The notes beneath the pieces were generated by a model, which did not search any database, was not told the DNA's origin, and saw only the letters and a program-made list of their open reading frames with translations. Position numbers and translations under genes: made by a program. DNA of 40,585 nucleotides from JBHPGW01 sp042569785 (lineage in GTDB: Bacteria; Planctomycetota; Phycisphaerae; Sedimentisphaerales; Anaerobacaceae): contig JBHPGW010000022.1 of the NCBI GenBank assembly GCA_042569785.1, positions 1 through 40,585 of the forward strand, written 5' to 3'. Below, piece by piece: positions 15,143 through 23,844 of the stretch. How positions within the stretch are numbered: the first letter of the stretch is position 1; every line of letters starts with the position of its first letter.

Positions 15143-17293
15143 ATGCGTGACAGAGCATATTACGAGTTAACCGATTCCCAGAGAAAAGCTGTTCTTCACG
15201 AACAAGGCCCATTGCTTATCATCGCCGGCCCAGGCAGCGGAAAGACCCGTGTGATCACATACCGGATCGCCGCTCTTATCGATTCCGGCGTCGCACCTTA
15301 CAATATCTGCGCGATAACGTTTACCAATAAGGCTGCTGAGGAAATGCGTGAGCGAACCGCGGCGCTCAATACACTACCCGGCTCACATATCAGCACATTT
15401 CATTCTTTATGCGTAAGACTGCTCCGACGATATCCTGACGGTGCCGGTGTTGGTTCCAATTTCAGCATCTACGATACCGCCGATCAGGCCAGGTGCGTCA
15501 GGAAAGCGGTGAAAGATTGCCATCTCGACAAACAGCAGTTTCCGCCGGCACGTATGCTGGCGGCCATTTCAAATCTAAAAAATCAACTCATAGATCCGGA
15601 GATCTTCAAGCGTGATGCAGATGACTTTTTCTCCAAAACGTTAGCTCCGGTATATTCTCGCTATCAGGATATTCTCGACGAGGCAAACGCTCTGGATTTT
15701 GACGACTTGTTAATGAAGACGGTTTTTATGCTGCAAAACTCTCCGGATATTTGCGAACAACTCTCGAACCGTTTCAAGTATCTGCTCGTCGATGAATATC
15801 AGGACACCAATCATGCCCAGTACTCCCTGGCCAAGGCTCTCGCCTCTAAGCATAACAATATCTGCGTTACAGGCGACCCGGACCAGTCAATTTATCGATG
15901 GCGAGGCGCTGACATCAGAAATATTTTGAGATTCGAAGAGGATTGGCCCGATGCCGTTGTCGTCAAGCTCGAAGAAAACTTTAGAAGCTCTCCCAATATA
16001 CTTGGAGCCGCTGACAACCTTATCGCCGCCAACTCAGGCCGAAAACAAAAAAGGCTCATTCCCACAAGGCCACAGGGCAGTGATGTAATAATAAACAGCT
16101 TCCAGGACGAACAGGCAGAAGCTCTCGCTGTTGCCGACAAGATTAATGATCTTCTTGCCAAAGGCGTAGCGGCGAGTGAAATTGCCGTTTTCTATCGCGT
16201 CAATGCCCTGAGCCGAATCGTTGAGGAGTCGTTTATAAGAAACGAGATTCCATATCAGGTTGTTCGCGGTGTCGAGTTCTACAAAAGAAAAGAGATAAAA
16301 GATATGCTCGCTTACCTGCGGGGCCTTGTCAATCCCGATGATACCGTTGCGATGCTGCGGATCATAAACACGCCGACACGCGGTATAGGCAAAACCAGTA
16401 TAGGCAAAGTCTCCGCTTACGCTGAATCTAATGGTATTAATTTCTACCAGGCTCTCAAACAAGCAGGCAATATTGCCGCACTTGGCAACGGGCCAAAAGC
16501 AAAGATCGCTGTTTTTGTCAACATGATCGAACAATTCAAGACCGGTTTAAACGATCCGGTTGCAACTCTTGCCAAACGAGTATTTACAGAATCGGGCCTA
16601 AAGCAGTCTCTCAAAAGTCAAGGCCCCGAAGGCGAGACGTCCCTGGAAAATGTCGACGAACTTCTCAATTCGATGGTTCGATACGATAAGAACACCGAAG
16701 AGCCTTCACTGCTCGATTACATTCAGCAGATTTCGCTGTTCAGTGATGCTGATTCTTACGATACCTCCGTCCAGCGCGTTCCGTTGATGACGCTGCACGC
16801 GGCCAAGGGGCTTGAATTTGACAATGTTTTTATCATCGGACTCGAAGAGGGATTGCTGCCGCACGAAAGATCGAGCGAAGATTCCGATGAGATCGAGGAG
16901 GAACGCAGGTTATTTTTCGTCGGGATAACACGAGCCAAAACCGATCTACACATAAGCTACGCCCAGTACCGCACCATTCACGGCAGACAATCCAGAACTA
17001 TTCCTTCGTCGTTTTTATACGAACTTGGCATCCAGATCGAATCAGGCGACCCACCGTCTGAGGAGTTTACATACGAACCTGACGACGAATTTCAGATACA
17101 CGAGCAAGCAGAACAAACCGCTGAGCCCTTCTACAAGGGCCAGTTAGTACGACACAAAAAGTTCGGCCTTGGGAGAATCGCTGAATATATTGACCTGCGT
17201 GCTGACAGTCTGGTAGTTGTGAAATTTAACGCGGGACAAACAAAAACTTTAATGGTAAAATCTGCAAAACTTGAAATAGTATCTGATTTTTAA
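15143..17293 (+). CDS. pcrA: UvrD/PcrA-type superfamily 1 DNA helicase
   Basis: The 716-residue 3'-5' helicase has motif I AGPGSGKT (residues 28-35), AITFTNKAAEEMRER (Ia), LLVDEYQDTN (II), GDPDQSIYRWRGA (III), EENFRSS (IV), MTLHAAKGLEF (V) and EERRLFFVGITRAK (VI). The C-terminus (YKGQLVRHKKFGLGRIAEY ... KTLMVKSAKLEIV) is the small Tudor-like domain found in PcrA/UvrD that binds RNA polymerase. Functions are mismatch and nucleotide-excision repair and removal of stalled polymerase. It lies 35 bases after the unknown protein and 22 bases before pgi. Confidence 0.95.
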   Translation: MRDRAYYELTDSQRKAVLHEQGPLLIIAGPGSGKTRVITYRIAALIDSGVAPYNICAITFTNKAAEEMRERTAALNTLPGSHISTFHSLCVRLLRRYPDGAGVGSNFSIYDTADQARCVRKAVKDCHLDKQQFPPARMLAAISNLKNQLIDPEIFKRDADDFFSKTLAPVYSRYQDILDEANALDFDDLLMKTVFMLQNSPDICEQLSNRFKYLLVDEYQDTNHAQYSLAKALASKHNNICVTGDPDQSIYRWRGADIRNILRFEEDWPDAVVVKLEENFRSSPNILGAADNLIAANSGRKQKRLIPTRPQGSDVIINSFQDEQAEALAVADKINDLLAKGVAASEIAVFYRVNALSRIVEESFIRNEIPYQVVRGVEFYKRKEIKDMLAYLRGLVNPDDTVAMLRIINTPTRGIGKTSIGKVSAYAESNGINFYQALKQAGNIAALGNGPKAKIAVFVNMIEQFKTGLNDPVATLAKRVFTESGLKQSLKSQGPEGETSLENVDELLNSMVRYDKNTEEPSLLDYIQQISLFSDADSYDTSVQRVPLMTLHAAKGLEFDNVFIIGLEEGLLPHERSSEDSDEIEEERRLFFVGITRAKTDLHISYAQYRTIHGRQSRTIPSSFLYELGIQIESGDPPSEEFTYEPDDEFQIHEQAEQTAEPFYKGQLVRHKKFGLGRIAEYIDLRADSLVVVKFNAGQTKTLMVKSAKLEIVSDF

Positions 17294-17315
17294 ACTATAA
17301 TAAAGGATTCGACAA

Positions 17316-18719
17316 ATGAAACAGATCAAATTCTATTACAAAAACGTAACCGCTGACATTATTGGCCCTGAGCACGGCATCACCGAGGCTCAATTCAAAG
17401 AGCTTGAAGAAAAAACTACCCCATTGATCGCTCAGATCAACCAGGAAAGAAAGTCTGGCCAAACGCCTTATAGGGACCTGCCGTTTAATGAGCAAATACC
17501 ACAAAAGGTAAAAGCCTTAGCTGCCGAAATTAAAGATAGCTGCGAGAATCTGGTGATACTCGGCATAGGCGGATCTGCTCTCGGCAATATAGCTCTGCAG
17601 ACCGCGCTCAATCCATATATGTACAATCTCGATAGCAACCAGCGAACCGGCCCAAGGCTGTTCGTCTTCGATAACGTCGACCCCGCTCAGCTTGGTTCGT
17701 TTTTGAAATGGATCGGCGATAAGCTCGACAAGACCATCTTCAACGTTATCAGCAAATCCGGCAGAACCGCTGAGACCGCAAGCCAGTTCATGGTCATCCG
17801 AAAATTACTGCTCGATACTCTCGGCCCTGACGGACTTAAAAATCAGGTAGTCGCGACAACCGACGCCAACGAAGGGACACTTCGCAAGATCACCGATGAT
17901 ACTGGTTTTCGATGCCTTGAGGTCCCTGACGGTGTAGGAGGCAGGTTCAGTGTACTAAGTGCGGTCGGCCTGTTTAGTGCCGCTATGTGCGGTATCGATA
18001 TCGATGCTCTGCTGGCAGGTGCCCGCGGTATGGACGAAAGGGTCAGCTGTGAAGATTTCTACAAAAATCCCGCGGCTATCAATGCCGCGATTAATTATCA
18101 TTACTATAACCGTGACAAGAAAAATTCGGTCATCATGCCGTACAGCTATGCCCTCAAGGACCTTTCTGACTGGTACCGCCAGATATGGGCCGAAAGCCTC
18201 GGCAAAAGCAAGGCTCTCGACGGCAGTGACGTTTATGTCGGCCCGACACCGATCAAAGCTCTCGGCACAACCGATCAGCACAGCCAGGTTCAGCTGTACC
18301 GTGAAGGCCCGAATGACAAACTCTTTACCTTCCTGGAGGTGGAAAACTTTAATACCGATATCAAGATAGGGCCGGCTCCTGAATGTGCTCCTGAGCTCGG
18401 CTTTTTGGCTGGTGCCGAAATGGCTGATCTGCTCAATAGCGAGAAAAGGGCAACCGAATACGCACTGCTCAAAGACAAACGTCCATGCCTTACAGTTCTT
18501 TTCGATCAGGTAAACGCCTACACTGTCGGGGAGTTCATATACCTCTATGAAGTGACAACTTCTTTCGCAGGCGCTTTGTTCGGCATCAATACCTATGATC
18601 AGCCGGCAGTCGAATTGGGCAAGGATGCTACGTTTGCCCTGATGGGCAGAGACGGCTACCAGGATTTGGCCAATCAGATCAAGCCTCTAACTACTATTGA
18701 CGAAAACTACCTGATTTGA
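17316..18719 (+). CDS. pgi: Glucose-6-phosphate isomerase
   Basis: The 467-residue enzyme interconverts glucose-6-phosphate and fructose-6-phosphate in the cytosol. Visible motifs are LGIGGSALGN and VISKSGRTAET (sugar-phosphate SIS site), GGRFSVLSAVGL, the substrate-binding TDQHSQVQLYREGP, and the C-terminal EVTTSFAGALFGINTYDQPAVE with the conserved Gln-Pro. An SD (aaagga) precedes the ATG. Length fits the shorter bacterial Pgi group. It supplies fructose-6-phosphate toward mannose-1-phosphate, the substrate of the next gene, manC. Confidence 0.96.
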   Translation: MKQIKFYYKNVTADIIGPEHGITEAQFKELEEKTTPLIAQINQERKSGQTPYRDLPFNEQIPQKVKALAAEIKDSCENLVILGIGGSALGNIALQTALNPYMYNLDSNQRTGPRLFVFDNVDPAQLGSFLKWIGDKLDKTIFNVISKSGRTAETASQFMVIRKLLLDTLGPDGLKNQVVATTDANEGTLRKITDDTGFRCLEVPDGVGGRFSVLSAVGLFSAAMCGIDIDALLAGARGMDERVSCEDFYKNPAAINAAINYHYYNRDKKNSVIMPYSYALKDLSDWYRQIWAESLGKSKALDGSDVYVGPTPIKALGTTDQHSQVQLYREGPNDKLFTFLEVENFNTDIKIGPAPECAPELGFLAGAEMADLLNSEKRATEYALLKDKRPCLTVLFDQVNAYTVGEFIYLYEVTTSFAGALFGINTYDQPAVELGKDATFALMGRDGYQDLANQIKPLTTIDENYLI

Positions 18720-18748
18720 TATAATTACAGTTTTACAAGGGGTATGCG

Positions 18749-19837
18749 ATGGACTACGCTGTGATAATGGCAGGGGGGACAGGTAAAAGACTTTGGCCCC
18801 TTAGCAGAAAGAAACGTCCGAAACAGGTACTCAAATTGCTTGATGGCCAAACCCTGCTTCGCCGTTGTTACGATCGACTTGCACCGATATTCGAGCCGGC
18901 AAATATTATTGTTCTTACCAACGCTGCCTATATCGAAACCGTCCGTGAGAATCTGCCCGAATTGCCATATGATAATTTCGTCGCGGAACCAACCGTTCGC
19001 GATACCGCCGGCGCTATAGGATTAGCCGCGACTATCCTCGACAAAATTGACTCAAACGCAACCATGGCTGTCGTTACCGCCGACCAGATCATCGAACCGG
19101 ATAAGGTTATTCAGCAGGCTCTTAAAGACGCTCTGAACTTTGTAAACGACAATCCTGACAGCCTGGTGACTTTCGGTATCAAGCCGACTTTTGCAAGTAC
19201 AGGCCTTGGGTACATAAAATGCGTCGACCCGAAAAAATGTTCCGGCTGTACTAACGAGGTTTTTTCCGTAGAGGCTTTCAAGGAAAAGCCCGACGAAAAA
19301 ACCGCGAGAAGCTATATCGAATCGGGGAATTATTTCTGGAATTCCGGCATGTTCGTATGGAAGGCCAAAACTATTCTAAGTCTCCTCGAAAAGAACCTCC
19401 CCGATTCGACAGAGCCTTTGGCCAGGATCAAAGACGCCTGGGCAGGGCCTGACCAGCAGCATACCCTGAAAAAATGGTTCGCTAAACTGCCGAAGATCAG
19501 TATCGACTTTGCCGTCATGGAAAAGGCTGACAATGTCCACGCTATAAAATTAGACTGCCATTGGCTCGATATGGGAGCCTTTACCGCGCTGGCTGATTTT
19601 GTCAGTAGCGACAAAAACAACAATATCATCGTGGCCGGCCAATCGCAACTGCTCGACTGCAAAGACAGCATCATTGTCACCGAAGAAAAGGGACATCTGA
19701 TCGCGGCTATCGGGCTGGAAAACATCGTCGTAGCACACAGCAAAGACGCTACACTTATCTGCCACATCGATCAGGCTCAGAGAATAAAAGAACTGCTCGA
19801 ACTAATAGAAAAAAACGCCGGCGAAAAATTCCTCTAA
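18749..19837 (+). CDS. manC: Mannose-1-phosphate guanylyltransferase
   Basis: The 362-residue nucleotidyltransferase begins MDYAVIMAGGTGKRLWPLSR, the GDP-mannose pyrophosphorylase signature, followed by KRPKQVLKLLDGQTLL. VVTADQIIEP holds the nucleotide-binding Asp region, and FKEKPDEKTARSYIESGNYFWNSGMFVW is the diagnostic FxEKP...NSGMF block. SIDFAVMEKADNVHAI follows. It makes GDP-mannose for glycans. It is the short form without an isomerase domain. The SD is aaggggt. It forms a cluster with pgi (29 bases upstream) and ruvX (1 base downstream). Confidence 0.93.
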   Translation: MDYAVIMAGGTGKRLWPLSRKKRPKQVLKLLDGQTLLRRCYDRLAPIFEPANIIVLTNAAYIETVRENLPELPYDNFVAEPTVRDTAGAIGLAATILDKIDSNATMAVVTADQIIEPDKVIQQALKDALNFVNDNPDSLVTFGIKPTFASTGLGYIKCVDPKKCSGCTNEVFSVEAFKEKPDEKTARSYIESGNYFWNSGMFVWKAKTILSLLEKNLPDSTEPLARIKDAWAGPDQQHTLKKWFAKLPKISIDFAVMEKADNVHAIKLDCHWLDMGAFTALADFVSSDKNNNIIVAGQSQLLDCKDSIIVTEEKGHLIAAIGLENIVVAHSKDATLICHIDQAQRIKELLELIEKNAGEKFL

Positions 19838-19838
19838 C

Positions 19839-20246
19839 ATGCGATACTTAGCGATAGATTTAGGCAACAGACGAACGGGCCTTGCGATCTGCGACCCGAG
19901 TGAAACTATCGTTTCGCCTTTAACTATGATAGATGACCGTTCACGGCTTGTCGAAAAAGTTGCGGAGATCATCAAGACTGAAAATGTCGAAGCTGTCATT
20001 ATAGGCCTGCCCTTGAATATGGACGACTCCGAGGGCCCGCAGGCGAAGAAGAGTAAAGAGTTCGCCAAGACACTCGAAGCAAAGATCGATATCCCGATCC
20101 ATTTCCAGGATGAAAGATTGTCAACCTTCGCCGCTGAAGAAAAGCTGGCCCCCGCAGAATACACAAGAGGCAAAAAGAAAAAAAGAATAGACGCAGTAGC
20201 CGCCGCCCAAATCCTCGAGTTCTTCCTCGAACAGAAAAAGAATTAG
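19839..20246 (+). CDS. ruvX: YqgF/RuvX-family putative Holliday junction resolvase
   Basis: The 135-residue RNase H-fold protein begins MRYLAIDLGNRRTGLAICDP, with the first catalytic Asp in the AIDLG strand. VIIGLPLNM supplies the second strand motif and FQDERLSTFAAEE carries the DERLST motif. RIDAVAAAQILEFFL contains the final Asp. YqgF proteins act in Holliday-junction processing and in pre-16S rRNA 5' maturation; which applies here is not decidable. It is separated from manC by one base and is the last gene of the run before an accessory patch. Confidence 0.9.
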   Translation: MRYLAIDLGNRRTGLAICDPSETIVSPLTMIDDRSRLVEKVAEIIKTENVEAVIIGLPLNMDDSEGPQAKKSKEFAKTLEAKIDIPIHFQDERLSTFAAEEKLAPAEYTRGKKKKRIDAVAAAQILEFFLEQKKN

Positions 20247-20315
20247 CCACAGAGAATACAGAGGGCTCAGAGAGAGGAAAGAATTTTAGACACGGATTAA
20301 CACGGATTTACACAG
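20246..20315 (+). repeat. Degenerate intergenic repeats (ccacagag and cacggatt types)
   Basis: The stretch gccacagagaatacagagg is followed by agagagagg and then cacggatt repeated (20291-20315). These are degenerate versions of text-like intergenic repeats that occur widely in environmental bacterial genomes, often next to accessory genes. Confidence 0.6.
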
Positions 20316-20354
20316 AAAAATAAATAGAAATAGTGGGTTGTTTCATAGCCTTTT

Positions 20355-21062
20355 ATGAAAAATAAAACTAAAAAAGAGTTATTAGAAATCATCCAATCTC
20401 AGGCGGATGATAAAACAAAGCGTAAAGCCAAACGCTATCTACATTACATGATGGAGAAATGGCCTGATGATAAACTTGAGCAATCTAAAAAAGATGGTAC
20501 TGATGTAGAGCGGGAAATAGCAAAGTGGTATTTATGGCGGCGTCATCTTGATACAAGTTATGAAAATCTTCTGGAAATCATCAAGACTTCATCTGACGAA
20601 GATAAAGTGCACGAAGCTATACTCATTATAGGAGAGAAGAAATACACACAAGCATTTGATTTTCTGATAAAATTAATAAAAGAAACTGATAATTATTGGG
20701 CTCGAGCTGGAGCAGTTTTATCTCTTAGGAAATTAGGCGATAAAAGAGCAGCTCCGGTTTTAATTGAACAATTAAAGAATGGCCCAAGTCCGGGATATGA
20801 TGAGGATTTAGTCTACGCAATTGAGGATTTCGACTGCAGGGAAATATTAGAGCTGTTAGTGGATTTGTTCATAGAAAGACCTCGAGCAGCTTTACTTAGG
20901 CTTAATATTTATTGTTGTATCGAGAATCAAGACCTTGATAACGTATCTGAAGAGGTTATTACTAATTGTTGTTTAAAACTCGATCTTGCAATGCAGGAAG
21001 TTGATGATAAGGAAAATTCAGAACAGCTTGAAGATTTGTATGCTGTTTTAAAGCAGCTTTAA
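20355..21062 (+). CDS. HEAT-repeat-like protein
   Basis: The 235-residue protein is all-helical by eye. Residues about 90-150 fit PBS-lyase/HEAT repeats: DKVHEAILIIGEKKYTQAFDFLIKLI, then NYWARAGAVLSLRKLGDKRAAPVLIEQL and LVYAIEDFDCREILELLVDLF. The N-terminus is charged (KNKTKKELLEIIQSQADDKTKRKAKRY). It is probably a protein-protein interaction module; no enzyme motif is seen. It is AT-richer than its neighbours and lies among repeats, so it is probably an acquired gene. No SD is seen, and the ATG sits in a small inverted repeat (tttcata/tatgaaa, 20341-20360). Confidence 0.65.
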   Translation: MKNKTKKELLEIIQSQADDKTKRKAKRYLHYMMEKWPDDKLEQSKKDGTDVEREIAKWYLWRRHLDTSYENLLEIIKTSSDEDKVHEAILIIGEKKYTQAFDFLIKLIKETDNYWARAGAVLSLRKLGDKRAAPVLIEQLKNGPSPGYDEDLVYAIEDFDCREILELLVDLFIERPRAALLRLNIYCCIENQDLDNVSEEVITNCCLKLDLAMQEVDDKENSEQLEDLYAVLKQL

Positions 21063-21066
21063 TAGT

Positions 21067-21092
21067 GGATTCCCGCCTTCGCGGGAATGACA
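21067..21092 (+). repeat. Hairpin repeat, copy 1
   Basis: The palindromic core attcccgcc ttcg cgggaat followed by gaca is a well-known type of dispersed extragenic hairpin. It lies 5 bases after the HEAT gene stop. Orientation is the same as the copy at 21464 and opposite to that at 21132. Confidence 0.75.
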
Positions 21093-21131
21093 GAGGGAGT
21101 GAGGATATTTTTAAAAATTAAATACCGGACG

Positions 21132-21158
21132 TGTCATTCCTGCGAAGGCAGGAATCTA
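21132..21158 (-). repeat. Hairpin repeat, copy 2; left inverted end of a GIY-YIG cassette
   Basis: The 27 bases starting tgtcattcctgcgaaggc are the reverse complement of 21464-21490 except for one base. It ends 4 bases before the nuclease ATG. Each copy is itself a stem-loop. Confidence 0.8.
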
Positions 21159-21162
21159 TAAG

Positions 21163-21453
21163 ATGAAACAATATCATGTGTACATACTTGCAAGTAAAAG
21201 GAATGGCACTCTTTACATTGGAGTAACAGGCAATTTGCTTAAAAGGGTGAGTGAACATAAAAATGATCTTGTTGAGGGCTTTACCAAAAAGTACAAGGTG
21301 CATGATCTCATGTATTACGAGACACATAATGATGCCTACCGTGCTATTGCCAGAGAAAAGCAAATGAAAAAGTGGAAGAGGCAGTGGAAGATAAATCTAA
21401 TAGAAAAGTCTAATCCTGATTGGGTTGATTTGTTTGAGGAGTTGACAGTTTAA
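21163..21453 (+). CDS. GIY-YIG endonuclease domain protein (UPF0213/URI-like)
   Basis: The 96-residue protein is a single GIY-YIG domain. YHVYILASKRNGTLYIGVT gives the VYI...YIG strand pair, NLLKRVSEHKN holds the catalytic Arg helix, and LMYYETHNDAYRAIAREKQMKKW carries the conserved YYE and the Glu region. Such stand-alone nucleases commonly sit inside dispersed repeats. Here the gene is flanked on both sides by 27-bp inverted copies of a hairpin repeat (21132-21158 and 21464-21490), so the unit looks like a small mobile cassette. The natural target is unknown. Confidence 0.88.
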   Translation: MKQYHVYILASKRNGTLYIGVTGNLLKRVSEHKNDLVEGFTKKYKVHDLMYYETHNDAYRAIAREKQMKKWKRQWKINLIEKSNPDWVDLFEELTV

Positions 21454-21463
21454 CTTAACTGTA

Positions 21464-21490
21464 TAGATTCCTGCCTGCGCAGGAATGACA
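21464..21490 (+). repeat. Hairpin repeat, copy 3; right inverted end of a GIY-YIG cassette
   Basis: It begins tagattcctgcctgcgcag and matches the reverse complement of 21132-21158 at 26 of 27 positions. It is followed by a G8 run. It lies between the nuclease stop and the stop of the minus-strand hydrolase, where its hairpin could also end transcription. Confidence 0.8.
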
Positions 21491-21503
21491 GGGGGGGGTA
21501 ATT

Positions 21504-22490
21504 TTATATCGAGGGGTTGTTTGTTTTGGCAGGGGTTAGGATTCTTTTTGGGTTTTTTATTAGGATGTGGTCTACCTGTTCTTCTGTAATACCGACCTCT
21601 ATCATTATTGGTACGAAGCAGTCCATTAGGAAAGCGAAGCCGTGGCCTCGGTGTTTTTTTAGGTGGTATTTGCGGGTCATGTCTAATGAAATAGTGATTT
21701 GGTCGATGTGGCCCCATTCTATGAATGTTTTTACCAGTTGGGCCTTTTCGTGCTCGAAGAAATCTTTGAAGCCGTCTCTTTCGCCGTAGCCTATGCCGTC
21801 TATGCCTACGTTTACGCCGGTGCTTAGTATGTAGCGGGCGTTGTGGATGTTTGGGTGGTCTATGCCTACGTGTCCAATGACTACCTTTGAGAGGTCTACG
21901 CCTTCTTCTTGGAAGATGTTTATTTCCCAGTCGGCTCCGTATCCGAGCCAGCAGTGAGTTGTGATGGGCAGGCCTGTTGCGATGTGCGTTCTGGCGGCTG
22001 CTCGGAAGACTTTTTCATTGTCCTTACTTACTCCGCCGTCGATGGCCATGTCGTTGGGGTCATGTGATGAAAATTCTGCTAACATTCCCGGTTTGACGTC
22101 TGAGCCTTCGAGGCCGTTTTGGCATTCGTCTATCATCATTTTCGCGAGTTCGTCAGCGGTTGATATTTTGACGTAATCAGGATATACAATAGGGCGGTAG
22201 AAGCCAGTCGAAGCGATTATATTCATACCGGAGTTTTCAGCGATGCGTTTGAGTTTTTCCGGCTGCGGGCCCATGCCGCGACAGGTGCAATCTACAAGAG
22301 TCCGGGCGCCTGCACGGAGAGTGTCTTTCATTTCCCAGGTGAGAGTTTCTTCGTCGTCGATCTTTTTCTCGGGGTCGTTATCAAGAAATGAACTATCCTG
22401 AACCAAATGCTCATGCATATAAGTCGAGCCCAACTCATCAACTGAGATGGGCCCGAGAACCGTCATTATTTTGGAATCTTCGCTACTCAT
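21504..22490 (-). CDS. Phosphotriesterase-family metal-dependent hydrolase
   Basis: The 328-residue TIM-barrel hydrolase has the HxH pair near the start (STYMHEHLVQD), a strand with GMLAEFSS where Glu occupies the position of the bridging carboxylated Lys, PITTHCWLG and VVIGHVGID (further metal His), and ITISLDMTRK with the terminal Asp. These are the five metal ligands of the PTE/lactonase-like family. It starts one base overlapping the aroC stop (taATG), so it is translationally coupled to a shikimate gene. Its substrate may be a lactone or ester rather than a phosphotriester. Its function is not linked to chorismate in any pathway I know. Confidence 0.82.
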   Translation of the reverse strand: MSSEDSKIMTVLGPISVDELGSTYMHEHLVQDSSFLDNDPEKKIDDEETLTWEMKDTLRAGARTLVDCTCRGMGPQPEKLKRIAENSGMNIIASTGFYRPIVYPDYVKISTADELAKMMIDECQNGLEGSDVKPGMLAEFSSHDPNDMAIDGGVSKDNEKVFRAAARTHIATGLPITTHCWLGYGADWEINIFQEEGVDLSKVVIGHVGIDHPNIHNARYILSTGVNVGIDGIGYGERDGFKDFFEHEKAQLVKTFIEWGHIDQITISLDMTRKYHLKKHRGHGFAFLMDCFVPIMIEVGITEEQVDHILIKNPKRILTPAKTNNPSI

Positions 22491-23827
22491 TATGCGTTGC
22501 TGTACGCCTTTTCTTTCATCGCCTCATAGCCGTAATACGCCATCAGGTTGTCAAGGATGACCATCGCGGTATAATTTTCCGCCACTGGCCATACTCTTGC
22601 AGCGATCGTTGCGTCACGACGAGTGATCGCCGCCAGGTCCTTATTTTCGAGCGTGTATTTATCTACCGTATGTTGGGGCCTATCGATAGTCGGGGTAGGT
22701 TTGACAGTGAGCTTAACGGTGATGTCCTGACCGGTTGCCAGACCGCCTGTGATTCCGCCTGCATTGTTGGAATCGAATACAACTTTGCCGTTCTCTGAGT
22801 GCATCTGGTCGTTTGATTCGTAGCCTGTCATGTCCTTGACGGCGAATCCTGCTCCGACCTCCACGCCTTTTATTGCGCCGATACCGAGCATTCTTCCGAG
22901 TTCGCCATCGAGCTTATAAAACACAGGCTCACCTAATCCTGCCGGCACTCCTGTCACTACAACTTCAACTACTCCGCCAGCCGAGTCGCCAGTAGCGGAA
23001 ATCTTATTACACGCATCGACCATTGCGCAAGAGGCGTCAATATCCGGGCAATTCACTATTTCATGAACGCCGTACTTTTCGCGAATTGCAGCGGCATCTA
23101 TCTTAGGTGCTTTATCGCGAATCGCGTCGATCTCCTGCTCGATCTCTGCGAATACTTTCATTTTTTCCAGGAACCTCATTTCAGGATTGATCCTGCCCTT
23201 GACATAAATTTCCTGATAGAACGGATCATAGTCGCATCGCATCTTTTTATAACTCTCGGTGTACTCGAATATCTTTTTCGAGTCAACATCGGGACACTTA
23301 ACTGAAGCCAATTCCTTTACATAAGAGAAAACCTCGATCCCGCATAGCTTGAGCACTTTCTTAGCTACATATCCGGCTGCGACGATGGTGGAGGTATATC
23401 GTCCGCTGAACAGGCCTGCTCCGATAGCGTCATCGTCTGGGCCGTACTTCATAAAAGAAGCATACGATGCATGGCCCGGCCGAGGCGTGCGGTTGGTATC
23501 CTGATATTGTTTGATATGGATAAAATGACGGTCAAGGTTAGGTATCAATATCGAGAGTGGAGTCCCGTTGGTATGATTCTTATTGCCGGCGCCTTCGACG
23601 GTATCCGCGGCGTTTATCCCTGTATAGATCACCGGCAGGTCCGGCTCCTTACGAGGGCTGGAAAGTTCATCAGACCCGGGCTTGCGCAGCAGTAAGTCGC
23701 CATATATCTCCTGCTCACTTATCAACATTCCAGGCGGATTGCCGTGAATCACCGCTGTCAATCCGTCCTGATACGAACCGCCTGCTACTGTTACCTGAAA
23801 ATTACGTCCAATATGACAACCTAACAT
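22490..23827 (-). CDS. aroC: Divergent chorismate synthase
   Basis: The 445-residue protein is about 80 longer than typical AroC (~360). Recognisable blocks are GRNFQVT...NPPGML at the start, LRKPGSDELSSPRKEPD, TPRPGHASY (the second active-site His region), SNNAGGITGGLATGQDI-like NNAGGITGGLATGQDITV and KPTPTIDRPQHTVD. However, the usual N-terminal FGESHG reads AGGSYQDG, so the first conserved His is a Tyr (Y19). GGRSSARET is replaced by GAGLFSGRYTST, and the GRHD motif by TRRD. An extra segment (ENKNHTNG-like EGAGNKNHTNG) is present. An AGGAGG SD (23833-23838) sits before the ATG. Its position directly after aroA supports a real shikimate role: EPSP to chorismate, with FMN. A neofunctionalised paralogue is the alternative. 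Confidence 0.8.
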   Translation of the reverse strand: MLGCHIGRNFQVTVAGGSYQDGLTAVIHGNPPGMLISEQEIYGDLLLRKPGSDELSSPRKEPDLPVIYTGINAADTVEGAGNKNHTNGTPLSILIPNLDRHFIHIKQYQDTNRTPRPGHASYASFMKYGPDDDAIGAGLFSGRYTSTIVAAGYVAKKVLKLCGIEVFSYVKELASVKCPDVDSKKIFEYTESYKKMRCDYDPFYQEIYVKGRINPEMRFLEKMKVFAEIEQEIDAIRDKAPKIDAAAIREKYGVHEIVNCPDIDASCAMVDACNKISATGDSAGGVVEVVVTGVPAGLGEPVFYKLDGELGRMLGIGAIKGVEVGAGFAVKDMTGYESNDQMHSENGKVVFDSNNAGGITGGLATGQDITVKLTVKPTPTIDRPQHTVDKYTLENKDLAAITRRDATIAARVWPVAENYTAMVILDNLMAYYGYEAMKEKAYSNA

Positions 23828-23844
23828 TTTTGCCTCCTGTGTTA

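Noticed and set aside
17959..18369. 136-codon plus-strand frame inside pgi
   Set aside because: It overlaps conserved Pgi motifs in another frame; product has no recognisable fold.
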